The notes under the pieces: model-generated | Database searches by the model: none | The model's input: only the letters and a program-made list of their open reading frames with translations | Told to the model about the DNA's origin: nothing | Assembly: GCA_040269895.1 (NCBI GenBank) | Contig: CP158568.1 | Coordinates: 4,492,001-4,556,000, forward strand | Origin: Ancalomicrobiaceae bacterium S20 | GTDB lineage: Bacteria; Pseudomonadota; Alphaproteobacteria; Rhizobiales; Ancalomicrobiaceae | DNA length: 64,000 bases | Direction: 5' to 3' | Program-made: the position numbers and the translations under genes | Part shown: positions 39,845-48,945 of the stretch, in pieces | How positions within the stretch are numbered: the stretch's first letter is position 1 | How the letters are laid out: each line of letters opens with the position of its first letter

Positions 39845-41524
39845 TCAGTTGCCGCTATCCAGCAGGCGGCGCGCAATCACCTGCGCCTGAATCTCGGCCG
39901 CGCCCTCGAAGATGTTGAGGATGCGCGCATCGCAGAGCACGCGGCTCACCGGGTATTCGAGCGCGAAACCGTTGCCGCCGTGGATCTGCAGCGCGTTGTC
40001 AGCCGCAGCCCAAGCGACGCGGGCGCCGAGCAGCTTGGCCATACCGGCCTCGACGTCGCAGCGCTTGTCGTGGTCCTTCTGACGGGCCGAGAAATAGGTC
40101 AGCTGCCGGGCGATCATCACCTCGACCGCCATCATGGCGAGCTTGTCGGCGATGCGCGGGAAGTCGATCAGCGGCTTGCCGAACTGCACGCGCTCCTGCG
40201 CATAGCGCAGGCCGAGGTCGAGTGCGGACTGGGCCACGCCGACCGCGCGGGCGGCGGTCTGGATGCGGGCGCTCTCGAAGGTCTGCATGAGCTGCTTGAA
40301 GCCCTGGCCCTCGACACCGCCGAGCAGATTCGCCGCCGGCACCTCGAAGCCGTCGAAGCCGATTTCGTATTCCTTCATGCCGCGATAGCCGAGCACCTCG
40401 ATCTCGCCGCCGGTCATGCCCTTGGCCGGGAACGGGTTCTCGTCCGTGCCGCGCGGCTTCGGGGCGAGGAACATCGACAGGCCGCGCCAGTCGGTGGTGT
40501 CCGGGTTGGTGCGGGCGAGCACGGTCATCACGTCGGCGCGGACCGGATGGGTGATCCAGGTCTTGTTGCCGGTGATCTCATAGGTCTCGCCCTTCTTCAC
40601 CGCACGCGTGCGCAGCGAGCCGAGGTCCGAGCCGGTGTTCGGCTCGGTGAACACGGCGGTCGGCAGCACTTCGCCGGAGGCGATCTTCGGCAGCCATTCG
40701 GCCTTCTGCGCCTCGGTACCGCCGCACAGGATCAGCTCGGCCGCGATCTCGGAGCGCGTGCCGAGCGAGCCGACGCCGATATAGCCGCGGGACAACTCCT
40801 CGGAGACGACGCACATCGACTCCTTGCCGAGGCCGAGGCCGCCGAATTCCTCCGGGATGGTCAGGCCGAACACGCCGAGCTCGGCGAGCTTGCCGATCAC
40901 CTCGAGCGGGATATAGGCGTTCTCCAGGTGCCACTCGTGGGCGTGCGGGATCACCTCGTCGAGGGCGAACTTGCGCATTTCCTCGCGGAACTGCTCGTAG
41001 GTCTCCTCAAGGCCGGTGTCGCCGATGGTGATGGCGCCGTCGAGCGACTTCATCGCCGCGACGAGGCCGGCGCGGTTGGCGGCGGTGTTGCCGCTCGCGA
41101 TCATCGCCTCGACGTCGGCGATGCGCGCGGCGGCGGCGTCTTCCGCCGTCAGGCCGAGATCCGACAGGCGGACGATCTCGCCCTGGCTCATCGGGATGCC
41201 GCCGAAGATCTGGCCGAGATATTCGCCGAAGGCGATTTCGGTGATCAGCCGCTCGATCTCGCCATAGCGGCCGAGGCCGGACATGCGTTCGGCATAGGCC
41301 GCCATCTCGCGCAGCGATTCCGCATAGGTCGCGAGCCAGGCGAGGCCGTGGGCGGCGCGCTGCTCGGCATCGACGAGCGCGGAGGAGATCTTGCCGTCCT
41401 TGGTGACCTTCGCCCGCACGCGATCCTTCGCCTTGGCGACGAGGCCGTCGACGGCGGCGACGATCGCCGGATAGGCGGCGAGCGGTTCGAACGCGGCGGT
41501 GGGGCGAGCGGCGGCGAGCGACAT
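39845..41524 (-). CDS. Long acyl-CoA dehydrogenase, candidate methylsuccinyl-CoA dehydrogenase
   Basis: This is an FAD-linked acyl-CoA dehydrogenase of 559 residues. The core has AVFTEPNTGSDLGSLRTRAV, NKTWITHPVRADVMTVLART, RVQFGKPLIDFPRIADKLAM and a catalytic Glu540 in IFEGAAEIQ. It carries about 150 extra N-terminal residues (a helical part with YPAIVAAVDGLVAKAKDRVR and AERMSGLGRYGEIERLI). This size and extension match (2S)-methylsuccinyl-CoA dehydrogenase (Mcd) of the ethylmalonyl-CoA pathway; that assignment is inference. The ATG at 41524 follows a GGGAGGA ribosome-binding site. The promoter candidate and terminator around it suggest a single-gene transcript. The ETF genes nearby would take its electrons. 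Confidence 0.8.
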   Translation of the reverse strand: MSLAAARPTAAFEPLAAYPAIVAAVDGLVAKAKDRVRAKVTKDGKISSALVDAEQRAAHGLAWLATYAESLREMAAYAERMSGLGRYGEIERLITEIAFGEYLGQIFGGIPMSQGEIVRLSDLGLTAEDAAAARIADVEAMIASGNTAANRAGLVAAMKSLDGAITIGDTGLEETYEQFREEMRKFALDEVIPHAHEWHLENAYIPLEVIGKLAELGVFGLTIPEEFGGLGLGKESMCVVSEELSRGYIGVGSLGTRSEIAAELILCGGTEAQKAEWLPKIASGEVLPTAVFTEPNTGSDLGSLRTRAVKKGETYEITGNKTWITHPVRADVMTVLARTNPDTTDWRGLSMFLAPKPRGTDENPFPAKGMTGGEIEVLGYRGMKEYEIGFDGFEVPAANLLGGVEGQGFKQLMQTFESARIQTAARAVGVAQSALDLGLRYAQERVQFGKPLIDFPRIADKLAMMAVEVMIARQLTYFSARQKDHDKRCDVEAGMAKLLGARVAWAAADNALQIHGGNGFALEYPVSRVLCDARILNIFEGAAEIQAQVIARRLLDSGN

Positions 41525-41582
41525 GGTTTTCCTCCCGGGGCAGCGGTCCGGCGACCGGTCATTCAATCTGTTGCAGCGCGGG

Positions 41583-41610
41583 AGAATAGGTACGCGTCGG
41601 TTTTTCGCAA
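41583..41610 (-). promoter_or_regulatory. Promoter of the long acyl-CoA dehydrogenase gene
   Basis: On the minus strand TTGCGA (41610-41605) and TATTCT (41588-41583) are 16 bases apart, giving four of six matches each. The position is about 60 bases upstream of the ATG. Confidence 0.5.
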
Positions 41611-41649
41611 TGCGCCTTAAGGAGGCGAAACAGCGCAGGGACGCGAGGT

Positions 41650-41949
41650 TCAGGGCAGCTCGATCTCGTCGTAGTCGAGAGGCTGGCGACGCGTGCTGTA
41701 GATCCGAAGGATGTATAGCGCCTCGTCCCGGATCGTATATGGGATCACAAACCCATAACGCGGTTCGACCACTTCCCGGACCAGTGGATGCGGCGTCGCT
41801 CGCCCCGACATCGGCTCGTCGCCGAGATTAAGGATCCGTCGCTCGAGCGCAGCCGCGACATTCGCGAGCCCACGTGGGCTGATAGAACCAAGGTGGACCC
41901 GAAGATCGTCGAGGTCGCGCTTCGCTGGCCGGCTGAACACGATCCGCAT
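41650..41949 (-). CDS. ParE/RelE-superfamily toxin
   Basis: This 99-residue protein has the RelE/ParE fold pattern: MRIVFSRPAKRDLDDLRVHL, a central helix pair, MSGRATPHPLVREVVEPRYG and the closing FVIPYTIRDEALYILRIYST then RRQP. ParE toxins poison DNA gyrase; RelE-like ones cut mRNA on ribosomes. The sequence looks more ParE-like, with Arg near the end. A 59-residue gene six bases upstream fits the antitoxin role. It is the last gene of the pair. Confidence 0.85.
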   Translation of the reverse strand: MRIVFSRPAKRDLDDLRVHLGSISPRGLANVAAALERRILNLGDEPMSGRATPHPLVREVVEPRYGFVIPYTIRDEALYILRIYSTRRQPLDYDEIELP

Positions 41950-41955
41950 TGGATG

Positions 41956-42135
41956 TCAGCGCTTCGGGCCGAGATCCGGTTGCGGTGACGGCTTCTCGTC
42001 GGCGGTTCCCCAACTGCGGAGCCAGTCGAACACCTGCTCGGAGGAATGGCCGACACCGCTTTCGATCGAGCGCAATGCTTCGTCGAGTTCGTCGCGATAG
42101 CGATCGTCATTCCGGTGGCGCGGCGCGAGGGGCAT
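41956..42135 (-). CDS. Putative antitoxin of the ParE/RelE module
   Basis: This is a 59-codon gene too short for many gene finders. The product starts MPLAPRHRNDDRYRDELDEA and continues with IESGVGHSSEQVFDWLRSWG, a pattern seen in small antitoxins that pair with ParE. A perfect GGAGG stands at the correct distance before the ATG at 42135, and the stop lies six bases before the toxin ATG. Base composition matches the neighbours. DNA binding is not evident from this short sequence. Confidence 0.75.
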   Translation of the reverse strand: MPLAPRHRNDDRYRDELDEALRSIESGVGHSSEQVFDWLRSWGTADEKPSPQPDLGPKR

Positions 42136-42175
42136 GATCCGCCTCCGAGGGTTGGCTTCGGCCAGTTTAGACCCA

Positions 42176-43060
42176 TCACCCCCGGCTGGCCAGCGCCACG
42201 CCCAACGCCGTCACCGCCATGCCGACGATCTGGATCGGCACCAGGGTCTCGCCGACCAGGAGATAGGCCTGCACGGCCGCGGTCGGGGGGACGAGGTAGA
42301 TCAGCGTCGCGGCGCGGCTGACCTCGCCGGTGCGGATCAGCAGCAGCAGGAGGCCGATGGCGCCGATCGACAGGGCCAGCACCGACCAGGCCATGGCGCC
42401 GATCGCGGCCGGGGTCCAGTCGATGCGCAGGTGCTCGAAGCCGAGCGCGAGCGGGATCATCATCAGCACCGCGCCGGCATATTGCAGCGTCGCGACCACG
42501 CGCAGGTCGGCGGTCGCGACATGGCGCTTCTGATGGAAGGTGCCGACGGTCACCGCCACCATCGAGACGACGTTGACGGCGAGCGGGCCGGCGACGGGGG
42601 CGAGGTTCGCGGCATTGATGGTGGCGAGTTTCGGCTCGAGCGCGAGCAGGATGCCGGCGAGGCCGAGGCCGAGGCCGGCCCAGCGCTTGCGCGAGATCGT
42701 CTCGCCGGCGAGTGCGGGGGCGAGGCAGGCGGTGAACAGCGGCTGCAGGGCCGCGATCAGGGCCGAGAGCCCCGCCGGCACGCCCTGTGCCACCGCCCAC
42801 CAGACGCCGGCCAGATAGAGCGCGTGGATCAGGACGCCGGAGAGCATCGCATGGCCGAGCGTCTTCGGATCGCGCGGCCAGGGCGCACCGCTCGCGACGG
42901 AGATGCCGGCGAGCAGCACGCCGGCGATCGAGAATCGCACGAGCAGGAAGGTCAGCGGCTCGGCATGGGGCGCGGCGACGCGTGCGACGACCCAGCCTGT
43001 CGACCACAGGAACACGAAGACGGCGGGAACGAAGGCGAGCAGGACCGGACGACTGATCAT
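42176..43060 (-). CDS. EamA-family transporter
   Basis: This is a 294-residue inner-membrane protein with ten predicted helices in two EamA repeats: VFLWSTGWVVARVAAPHAEP, GLSALIAALQPLFTACLAPA and TLIYLVPPTAAVQAYLLVGE with T following. GER-like ends are present as AGETISRKRW and VGETLVP. The substrate is unknown. It is the third EamA gene in this window; sequences of the three differ clearly, so they are not recent copies. It reads toward the toxin-antitoxin pair, separated from its start by 40 bases. Confidence 0.86.
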   Translation of the reverse strand: MISRPVLLAFVPAVFVFLWSTGWVVARVAAPHAEPLTFLLVRFSIAGVLLAGISVASGAPWPRDPKTLGHAMLSGVLIHALYLAGVWWAVAQGVPAGLSALIAALQPLFTACLAPALAGETISRKRWAGLGLGLAGILLALEPKLATINAANLAPVAGPLAVNVVSMVAVTVGTFHQKRHVATADLRVVATLQYAGAVLMMIPLALGFEHLRIDWTPAAIGAMAWSVLALSIGAIGLLLLLIRTGEVSRAATLIYLVPPTAAVQAYLLVGETLVPIQIVGMAVTALGVALASRG

Positions 43061-43185
43061 TCTCTCGGTCTAGACGGTCCCGCCAATGCCGACAACGATC
43101 GCAAACGGATCATGACCTATGCCGCGCGCGGAGATCGCCCGGTCGATCCCGGTCCGGTGGCAAGCCGGTCGCAGACCGGGTGCGC

Positions 43186-43226
43186 CTGAAACCGAAGAAC
43201 CTGAAACCGAAGCCCTGAAACGGAAG
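43186..43226. repeat. Three short tandem copies of CTGAAACCGAAG
   Basis: CTGAAACCGAAG occurs at 43186-43197 and 43201-43212, and CTGAAACGGAAG at 43215-43226, with spacings of 15 and 14 bases. It lies beside the BI-1 terminator. The function is unknown. Confidence 0.6.
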
Positions 43227-43251
43227 AGGCGCGGGCTCGCGCCCGCGCCTC
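43226..43251 (-). terminator. Terminator of the BI-1 gene
   Basis: GAGGCGCGGGC (43226-43236), loop TCGC, GCCCGCGCCTC (43241-43251), an 11-bp stem. On the minus strand TTCCGTTTC follows. Confidence 0.7.
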
Positions 43252-43283
43252 AATCCGAGGACCTTGTCCTGACCGGCCGAGGA

Positions 43284-44078
43284 TCACTCCTGCTTCTGGC
43301 CGAACAGCTGCAGCAGCATCATGAACAGGTTGATGAAGTTCAGGTACAGCGACAGCGCACCCATCACGGCCGAGCGGCCGATGGTCGCCTCGTCGGCGCC
43401 CTGGATGGCGTAGATGTACTCTTCCTTCAGGCGCTGCGTGTCGTAGGCGGTGAGGCCCGCGAACACGAGAACGCCGATCACCGAGATCGCGAACTGCAGC
43501 GCGCTCGAGGCCAAGAAGATGTTCACGAGACCGGCGATGATGATGCCGATCAGGCCCATCATCAGGAACGAGCCCATGCCCGACAGCGAGCGCTGGGTCG
43601 TGTAGCCGTAGAGCGACAGACCCGCGAAGGACGCGGCGGAGATGAAGAACACGCGGGCGATCGACGCATGGGTGTAGACCAGGAAGATCGTCGCGAGCGA
43701 CACACCGACGAGCGCCGCGTAGAGCCAGAACACGCCCTGGGCCGTGGTCGGCTGCATGCGGTCGACGCGGAAGCCGAGCAGGAACACGAGGCCGATCGGG
43801 GCCAGCATGATCACGTACTTCAGCGGGCTGACGAACAGGGCGTAGCCGACCTGCGTCAGCGCCATGCCGCGGCCGACGTTGGCGACCGCGTCGGCGGCGC
43901 CAGGCGTGGTGACCGACAGGCTGTAGACGATCATGGCCGCGAGGCCGGTGATCGCAACGCCGATCGCCATATAGTTGTAGATCGAAATCATGTACGCGCG
44001 CAGGCCCTGGTCGATCCCCAGGTCGCTCCGCGTCGCGGTCGAGCCGAACCGCGCCTGCGGGTTGGTGTAGTTCGACAT
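43284..44078 (-). CDS. Bax inhibitor-1/YccA family membrane protein
   Basis: This is a 264-residue integral membrane protein of the BI-1 (LFG) superfamily with seven helices. After a soluble N-terminus (MSNYTNPQARFGSTATRSDL) come the family motifs: RVDRMQPTTAQGVFWLYAAL, GLSLYGYTTQRSLSGMGSFL, FAGLTAYDTQRLKEEY and SLYLNFINLFMMLLQLFG. Bacterial homologues leak calcium or protons and interact with FtsH. A promoter candidate and a terminator bracket it, so it is a single-gene unit. Confidence 0.93.
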   Translation of the reverse strand: MSNYTNPQARFGSTATRSDLGIDQGLRAYMISIYNYMAIGVAITGLAAMIVYSLSVTTPGAADAVANVGRGMALTQVGYALFVSPLKYVIMLAPIGLVFLLGFRVDRMQPTTAQGVFWLYAALVGVSLATIFLVYTHASIARVFFISAASFAGLSLYGYTTQRSLSGMGSFLMMGLIGIIIAGLVNIFLASSALQFAISVIGVLVFAGLTAYDTQRLKEEYIYAIQGADEATIGRSAVMGALSLYLNFINLFMMLLQLFGQKQE

Positions 44079-44136
44079 CGTCGAAATCCTCTCGAAGGGT
44101 CCATCCTCGGATCGCCGTCACATTGACGGCAATGGG

Positions 44137-44165
44137 AATATGGTTCGGGACCGTGACGTTCGCAA
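44137..44165 (-). promoter_or_regulatory. Promoter of the BI-1 gene
   Basis: On the minus strand TTGCGA (44165-44160) and CATATT (44142-44137) are 17 bases apart. The leader is about 50 bases and carries AGAGGA before the ATG. Confidence 0.5.
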
Positions 44166-44244
44166 GGCGGCGATCGTCCGATGGTCAGGAAAATGTCAGC
44201 AATTGTCCTGATCGCATGGCGCAAGGTAAACGGAGCGCGAGCCC

Positions 44245-46820
44245 TCAGGGGTCGCGCAGCAGGATGGTCGGCTTCTCCCGCAGCGCCCGCCACGTGCCGA
44301 TGAGGCCGAAGCCGACGGTGGCGACGAGCGCCGCCAGGATCGTGACGACCGCGGTCGTGGGCGAGAAGGCGAAGGAGAGCCGCATGACCTTGGTCAGCAC
44401 GTACCATGCGGCGCCGGTGCCGGCCGCGAGGCCGAACACCGCGGTCGCGGCGCCGAGGAGCGCGAATTCGAGCCCGAAGGCGCTGACGAGCCGGCGCCGG
44501 GTGGCGCCGAGCGTCTTCAGGATCACCGCATCATAGAGCCGGCGGCGCTGGCCGCTCGCCAAGGCGCCGGCGAGCACCAGCACGCTGGCGATCACGGTCA
44601 CGCCGGCCGCGACACGCACGCCGAGCGAGAGTTTCGTGATCATCTCCTCGACCGACTGGAGCGCGTCCTTGACCCGGAGCGAGGTGATCGCCGGATAGGT
44701 CCTGGTCACGGTCCGGAGCAGCGCCAGTTCCTGCTCGGCTGTGCCGCCGCCGGGCCAGGTGACGGTCGCGAGCCGCGTGACCGGCGCGCCCTTGAAGGTG
44801 TTCGGCGAGAACACCATCACGAAATTGATCGCCAGACTGTCCCACTCGACCTTGCGCAGGCTCGCGATCGTCACCTCGAATTCGCGGCCGAGCACGTTGA
44901 CGGTCAGCTTGTCGCCGAGGCCGAGATGAAGACCCTTGGCGAGCTCGGAGTCGAACGAGACGAGCGGCGGGCCGGCGTAGTCCTTGGCCCACCATTGCCC
45001 GCCGACCAGCGTCGAATGCTCCGGCAGCGTCTCGGAGAAGGTGATGCCGCGATCGCCCGAGAGCACCCAGCGCGCGTTGGGCTCGACGTCGGTCTCGGCC
45101 GCCGGCGCGCCCTTCAGCGCGACGATGCGGCCGCGCAGCATCGGCACTTCCTCGATCGTCGCGCCGCGGGCCTCGCGGCCGATCAGGTCGCGGAAGGCGG
45201 CCGCGTCGCGGCTCGGCACGTCGAGGAAGAAGAAGCTCGGCGCCTGTTTCGGCAGCTGGACGTCAGTTCGGCGCGCAGGCCGTAGTCGATGCCGGCGAGC
45301 GCGACCAGCAGCGTCAGGCCGAGGCCGAGCGACAGCACGACCGAGGGCGTCAGGGCGCCCGGCCGGTGGATCGCCGCGATGGCGAGGCGCCATTCGGTCG
45401 AGTGGAGATGCGGCATGCGGCGGGCGAGCGCCATGATGCCGAGCCCGACGCCGCGCAGCACGACGAAGGCGCCGATCAGAGCGCCCAGATAAGGCACGGT
45501 GATGCGCGGATCGTCGGAGAGCGTCAGCACGAGCCCGACCAGCGCGGCAAGCACGACCGCCGTCATGATCAGGTAGCGCCGCCGTGGCCAGCGGCGCGCG
45601 GTCTCGACCGCACCGCGAAACAGTGCCGTCGGCGGCACGTCATGGGCGCGGCCGATGACCGGCAGCGCGAAGGCTGCCGCGGTCAGGAAGCCATAGGCGA
45701 CCGCGAGCAGGAGCTCGCGCGGGTAGACGGCGGCGCGGGCGCCGATCGGCACGATGTCGGCGAGATAGGCGCCGATCGCGATCGGCAGCACCGAGCCGAG
45801 CGCCAGCCCGATCGCGATGCCGATGCCGGCGAGCATCATGACTTCCAGCGCGTAGACCTTGAACACGAAGCCGCCGGTCGCGCCGAGGCACTTCCAGGTC
45901 GCGATCACCTCGCGCTTGCGGTCGAGATAGCTCCTGACCGCGTTGGCGACGCCGACGCCGCCGATGACCAGCGCGGTCAGCCCGACCAGGGTCAGGAACT
46001 GGGTGAAGCGCTCGATGTTCGCCTTCAGGCCCGGCGCGGCATTGGCGCGCGAGCGGACCTCCCAGCCGGCCTTGGGGAAGGCGACTTCGGCCTGTTTTTC
46101 GATGGCGGAAAGCCGGGCCTCGTCGGCCGGGCCGTCGACGCGGACGCGGGTGGTGAAGCGGATCAGGCTGCCGGGCTGGACGAGATCGGTCGCGGCGAGC
46201 GCGTCGCGCGTGATCAGCAGCCGCGGGCCGAAACCGATGCCGCCGGCCGCCTTGTCGGGCTCGGCCGTGATCACGCCGGTGAGCGTCAGCGTCGCAGCGC
46301 CGAGCGCGATGCGGTCGCCGACCTTGAGATCGAGCCGGACGAGCAGCGCCTGTTCGGCCAACGCGCCGAACGAGCCGTCCGGCTGTTTCGCGGTCAGCGC
46401 CTTCCAGTCGCCGCCGCCTTCGACCTCGAGCCGGCCATAGAGCGGATAGGCGGCGTCGACCGCCTTCACCTCGGCGAGCGCCTGGTCGAGGGTTTCCGGC
46501 TTGCGCGCCATGGCGCGCAGCGTCGCGACTTCGGACGCGGTCCCCAATTTGGCGAGAAAGGCGCGCTGGTCGGCGTCGGGTGGCACATGCAGGAGCGAGA
46601 AGGCGATGTCGCCGCCGAGCAGGGTCTGGCCTTCCTCGGCGATGGTGGTGGTCAGCGCCCGGCCGATCGACAGCACGCCGGCGATCGCCATGACGCCGAG
46701 CGCGATGCAGGCGATGAAGATGCGGAAGCCGGCGACGCCGCCGCGCAGCTCGCGCAGCGCGAAGCGGAAGGCGAGCGCGAGGCCGGGGGGCGTCACCGGC
46801 GGCGGGGCGAAACTCGGCAT
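44245..46820 (-). pseudogene. FtsX-type ABC permease (YbbP-like), frameshifted
   Basis: A large permease of about 857 residues is read in two frames. The first, from the ATG at 46820, carries the N-terminal helix (RIFIACIALGVMAIAGVLSI), the periplasmic domain and a first FtsX block (ANAVRSYLDRKREVIATWKC... PVIGRAHDVPPTALFRGAVE). It ends near LAGIDYGLRAELT. A one-base shift at about 45261 continues as VQLPKQAPSFFFLDVPSRDA through the second FtsX block (LYDAVILKTLGATRRRLVSA) to the stop at 44245. One missing base explains the break. The ybbA ATPase gene precedes it and tesA is divergent, the conserved YbbAP-TesA setting. If real, the mutation inactivates the permease. Confidence 0.82.
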
Positions 46821-46872
46821 CGGGCGCGATCTCGTGCGGGAGGGGCGTCAGGGGAGCGGCGCGGTCGGCCGG

Positions 46873-47572
46873 TCAGGCGGGTTCGGCGACGGCGACCCGG
46901 CCGTCGGCGACGTGGGCGACGCGGTCGCAGCGCGCGGCGAGCGCCGGATCATGGGTGACCAGCACCAGCGTGGTGCCGCGCTTGCGCTGCTGCTCGAAGA
47001 TCAGGTCGGCGATCTGCTTGCCGGTCGCCTGATCGAGATTGCCGGTCGGCTCGTCGGCGACCAGGATCGTCGGGTCGGTCGCGAGTGCGCGGGCGATGGC
47101 GACGCGCTGCTGCTCGCCGCCGGACATTTCGGAGGGATAGTGGTTCACCCGGGCGCCGAGGCCGACGGCGGTCAGCTCGGCGCGGGCGCGCTCGAAGGCG
47201 TCGCGGCGGCCCGCCAGTTCGAGCGGCACCGCGACATTCTCGAAGCGCGGTCATGGTCGGCACCAGATGGAACGACTGGAACACGATGCCGACCGAACGG
47301 CCGCGGAACAGCGCCCGGCCGTCCTCGTCGAGCGGGGTCAGATCCTGATCCGCGACGACCACCCGACCGCGATCGGGCCGCTCCAGCCCGGCGAGCACCA
47401 TCAGGAGCGTCGACTTGCCGGAGCCGGACGGGCCGACCACGCCGATCGACTGGCCGGTCGCGACCTTGAGGCTCGCGCCGCGCAGGATGTCGACGCGGAC
47501 GGCGCCCTGGCCGAGGCTGAGGTGGACGTCGTCGAGGTCGATCGCGAGCGGGGCGGCGGCTGTTGAGGGCAA
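46873..47572 (-). pseudogene. ABC transporter ATP-binding protein (YbbA-like), frameshifted
   Basis: This is a LolD/YbbA-type ATPase of about 232 residues. Walker A is GPSGSGKST. The frame is right up to the Q-loop region ([16 protein letters not shown]), then an extra base at 47243-47244 shifts reading. The rest, [20 protein letters not shown], the signature [15 protein letters not shown] and Walker [14 protein letters not shown], lies in the other frame to the stop at 46873. Removing one base restores the expected [11 protein letters not shown] join. A TTG at 47572 with AGGTG before it is the likely start; an ATG at 47614 is possible. Its partner permease is also frameshifted. Confidence 0.82.
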
Positions 47573-47811
47573 GGGGCACCTGCTTGTGTGGATCCGAACG
47601 GCGGGGCGGGGCATTAGGGACCGGGCATTAGCATCGAAGACACACGGCGGCATCATGGCAGCCGGCGTCGGTCGATGCGGCGGCGCCCGGCCGTCGGCCT
47701 TGCTCCGGCCGCATCCGATGCTCACATGGTGCGGCACCCGGTTCCGATCCAGTCCGGTTTCGGTTCGGCCCGTTTCCAAACAGCCAGGTTCGATTTCAGA
47801 CGGAGATCATC

Positions 47812-48486
47812 GTGACGCCCGACGCGCCCCTCTTCCCGTCCCGCCGCATCGTTCTGGCGAGCCTCGCCGGTCTTGTCGGGGCTGCGGTCGTGAGCCGTGG
47901 CGCAAGGGCGGCGGGCCGACCGGTCAAGCTCGTCGCCTTCGGCGACAGCCTGACCGCCGGTTACGGCCTGCCCGACCCCGACGGCTTCACGAGCCGGCTC
48001 GAGGCGGCCTTGCGGGCGAAGGGGCATGCGGTCGAGGTCGTCAATGCCGGCGTCTCGGGCGATACGACCGACATGGGCCTCGCACGGCTCGACTGGTCGG
48101 TCCCGGACGACGCCGACGCGGTGATCGTCGAACTCGGCGCCAACGATGCGCTGCGCGGCCTGCCGCCGGCGGCGGCGCGGGACAATATGGATGCGATCGT
48201 CGGCCGGCTCCGGGCGAAGAAGCTGCCCGTGCTGGTCGCCGGCATGTATGCGCCGCGCAATCTGGGCGAGCCCTATGCCAAGGCCTTCGATCCGCTGTTC
48301 GCGGCCATTGCCGAGAAGCACGGGGCACTGCTCTACCCGTTCTTCCTTGACGGCGTCGCCGGTGACCGCACGCTCAACCAGCCTGACGGCATCCATCCGA
48401 ACGCGGCCGGCGTGAAGATCATCGTCGAGCGCATCCTGCCGAAGGTCGAGGAGCTGCTGGGCCAGGTGAAAGCGAAGGCCGGGTGA
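47812..48486 (+). CDS. tesA: Arylesterase/lysophospholipase TesA-like (SGNH hydrolase)
   Basis: This is an exported GDSL-family esterase of 224 residues. Block I is FGDSLTAGYGLP, block III GANDALRG and block V DGIHPNAAG, giving Ser, Asn and Asp-His. The N-terminal signal has a twin-arginine look (SRRIVLASLAGLVGAAVV), ending near ARA. The GTG start at 47812 has GGAG eight bases upstream. In E. coli tesA lies divergent to ybbA-ybbP, as it does here. The enzyme itself appears intact, although the transporter genes opposite are frameshifted. Confidence 0.9.
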   Translation: MTPDAPLFPSRRIVLASLAGLVGAAVVSRGARAAGRPVKLVAFGDSLTAGYGLPDPDGFTSRLEAALRAKGHAVEVVNAGVSGDTTDMGLARLDWSVPDDADAVIVELGANDALRGLPPAAARDNMDAIVGRLRAKKLPVLVAGMYAPRNLGEPYAKAFDPLFAAIAEKHGALLYPFFLDGVAGDRTLNQPDGIHPNAAGVKIIVERILPKVEELLGQVKAKAG

Positions 48487-48543
48487 TCGAGCAAGGCTTA
48501 AGCGGCGCAAACGGCCCCGTGTGATCGGGCGCCGCGCCCGCCA

Positions 48544-48867
48544 TCACTTCTTGCCGTCGTAACGCTCCTTCGCCTCCGACGCAGCCCAGGCGGCGCGGGC
48601 CTGGTTGTCGGGCAGGATGCCCTGGACGCGGCAGAACCAGGCGAAGCTGACCGGGTCGAAGCGGATGCGCATCACGCGGACGCCTTCCGACTGCGCCTTG
48701 GCTTCGATCGCACGGGCCTCGTGCAGCCATTCGTCATAGGTGTCGAACAGGTCCTGCGGGTCGATCATCATCGCGCGCGCGGCCACGTACTGGTCGCGCT
48801 TGAACCAGCAGAAGCCGTAGACCTTCATCGGGGGCGCCTCGGCCTTGGCCGCGCCTGCATTCGCCAT
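48544..48867 (-). CDS. Conserved-looking hypothetical protein, 107 residues
   Basis: I do not recognise this family. The protein is soluble and acidic-basic mixed, with aromatic-rich parts: MKVYGFCWFKRDQYVAARAM and RIRFDPVSFAWFCRVQGILP. It has no signal peptide or membrane helix. The ATG at 48867 is preceded by a perfect AGGAG. It stands between tesA (convergent) and the phosphomannomutase gene, which is 78 bases upstream on the same strand, so the two may share a transcript. Confidence 0.65.
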   Translation of the reverse strand: MANAGAAKAEAPPMKVYGFCWFKRDQYVAARAMMIDPQDLFDTYDEWLHEARAIEAKAQSEGVRVMRIRFDPVSFAWFCRVQGILPDNQARAAWAASEAKERYDGKK

Positions 48868-48945
48868 TGTCGTTCTCCTGAGACGATCGAGGCCGCGCGT
48901 GGGGCGCGCGCGCACGGCCTCGACGGCCGATCGGTCCGGATCGGA

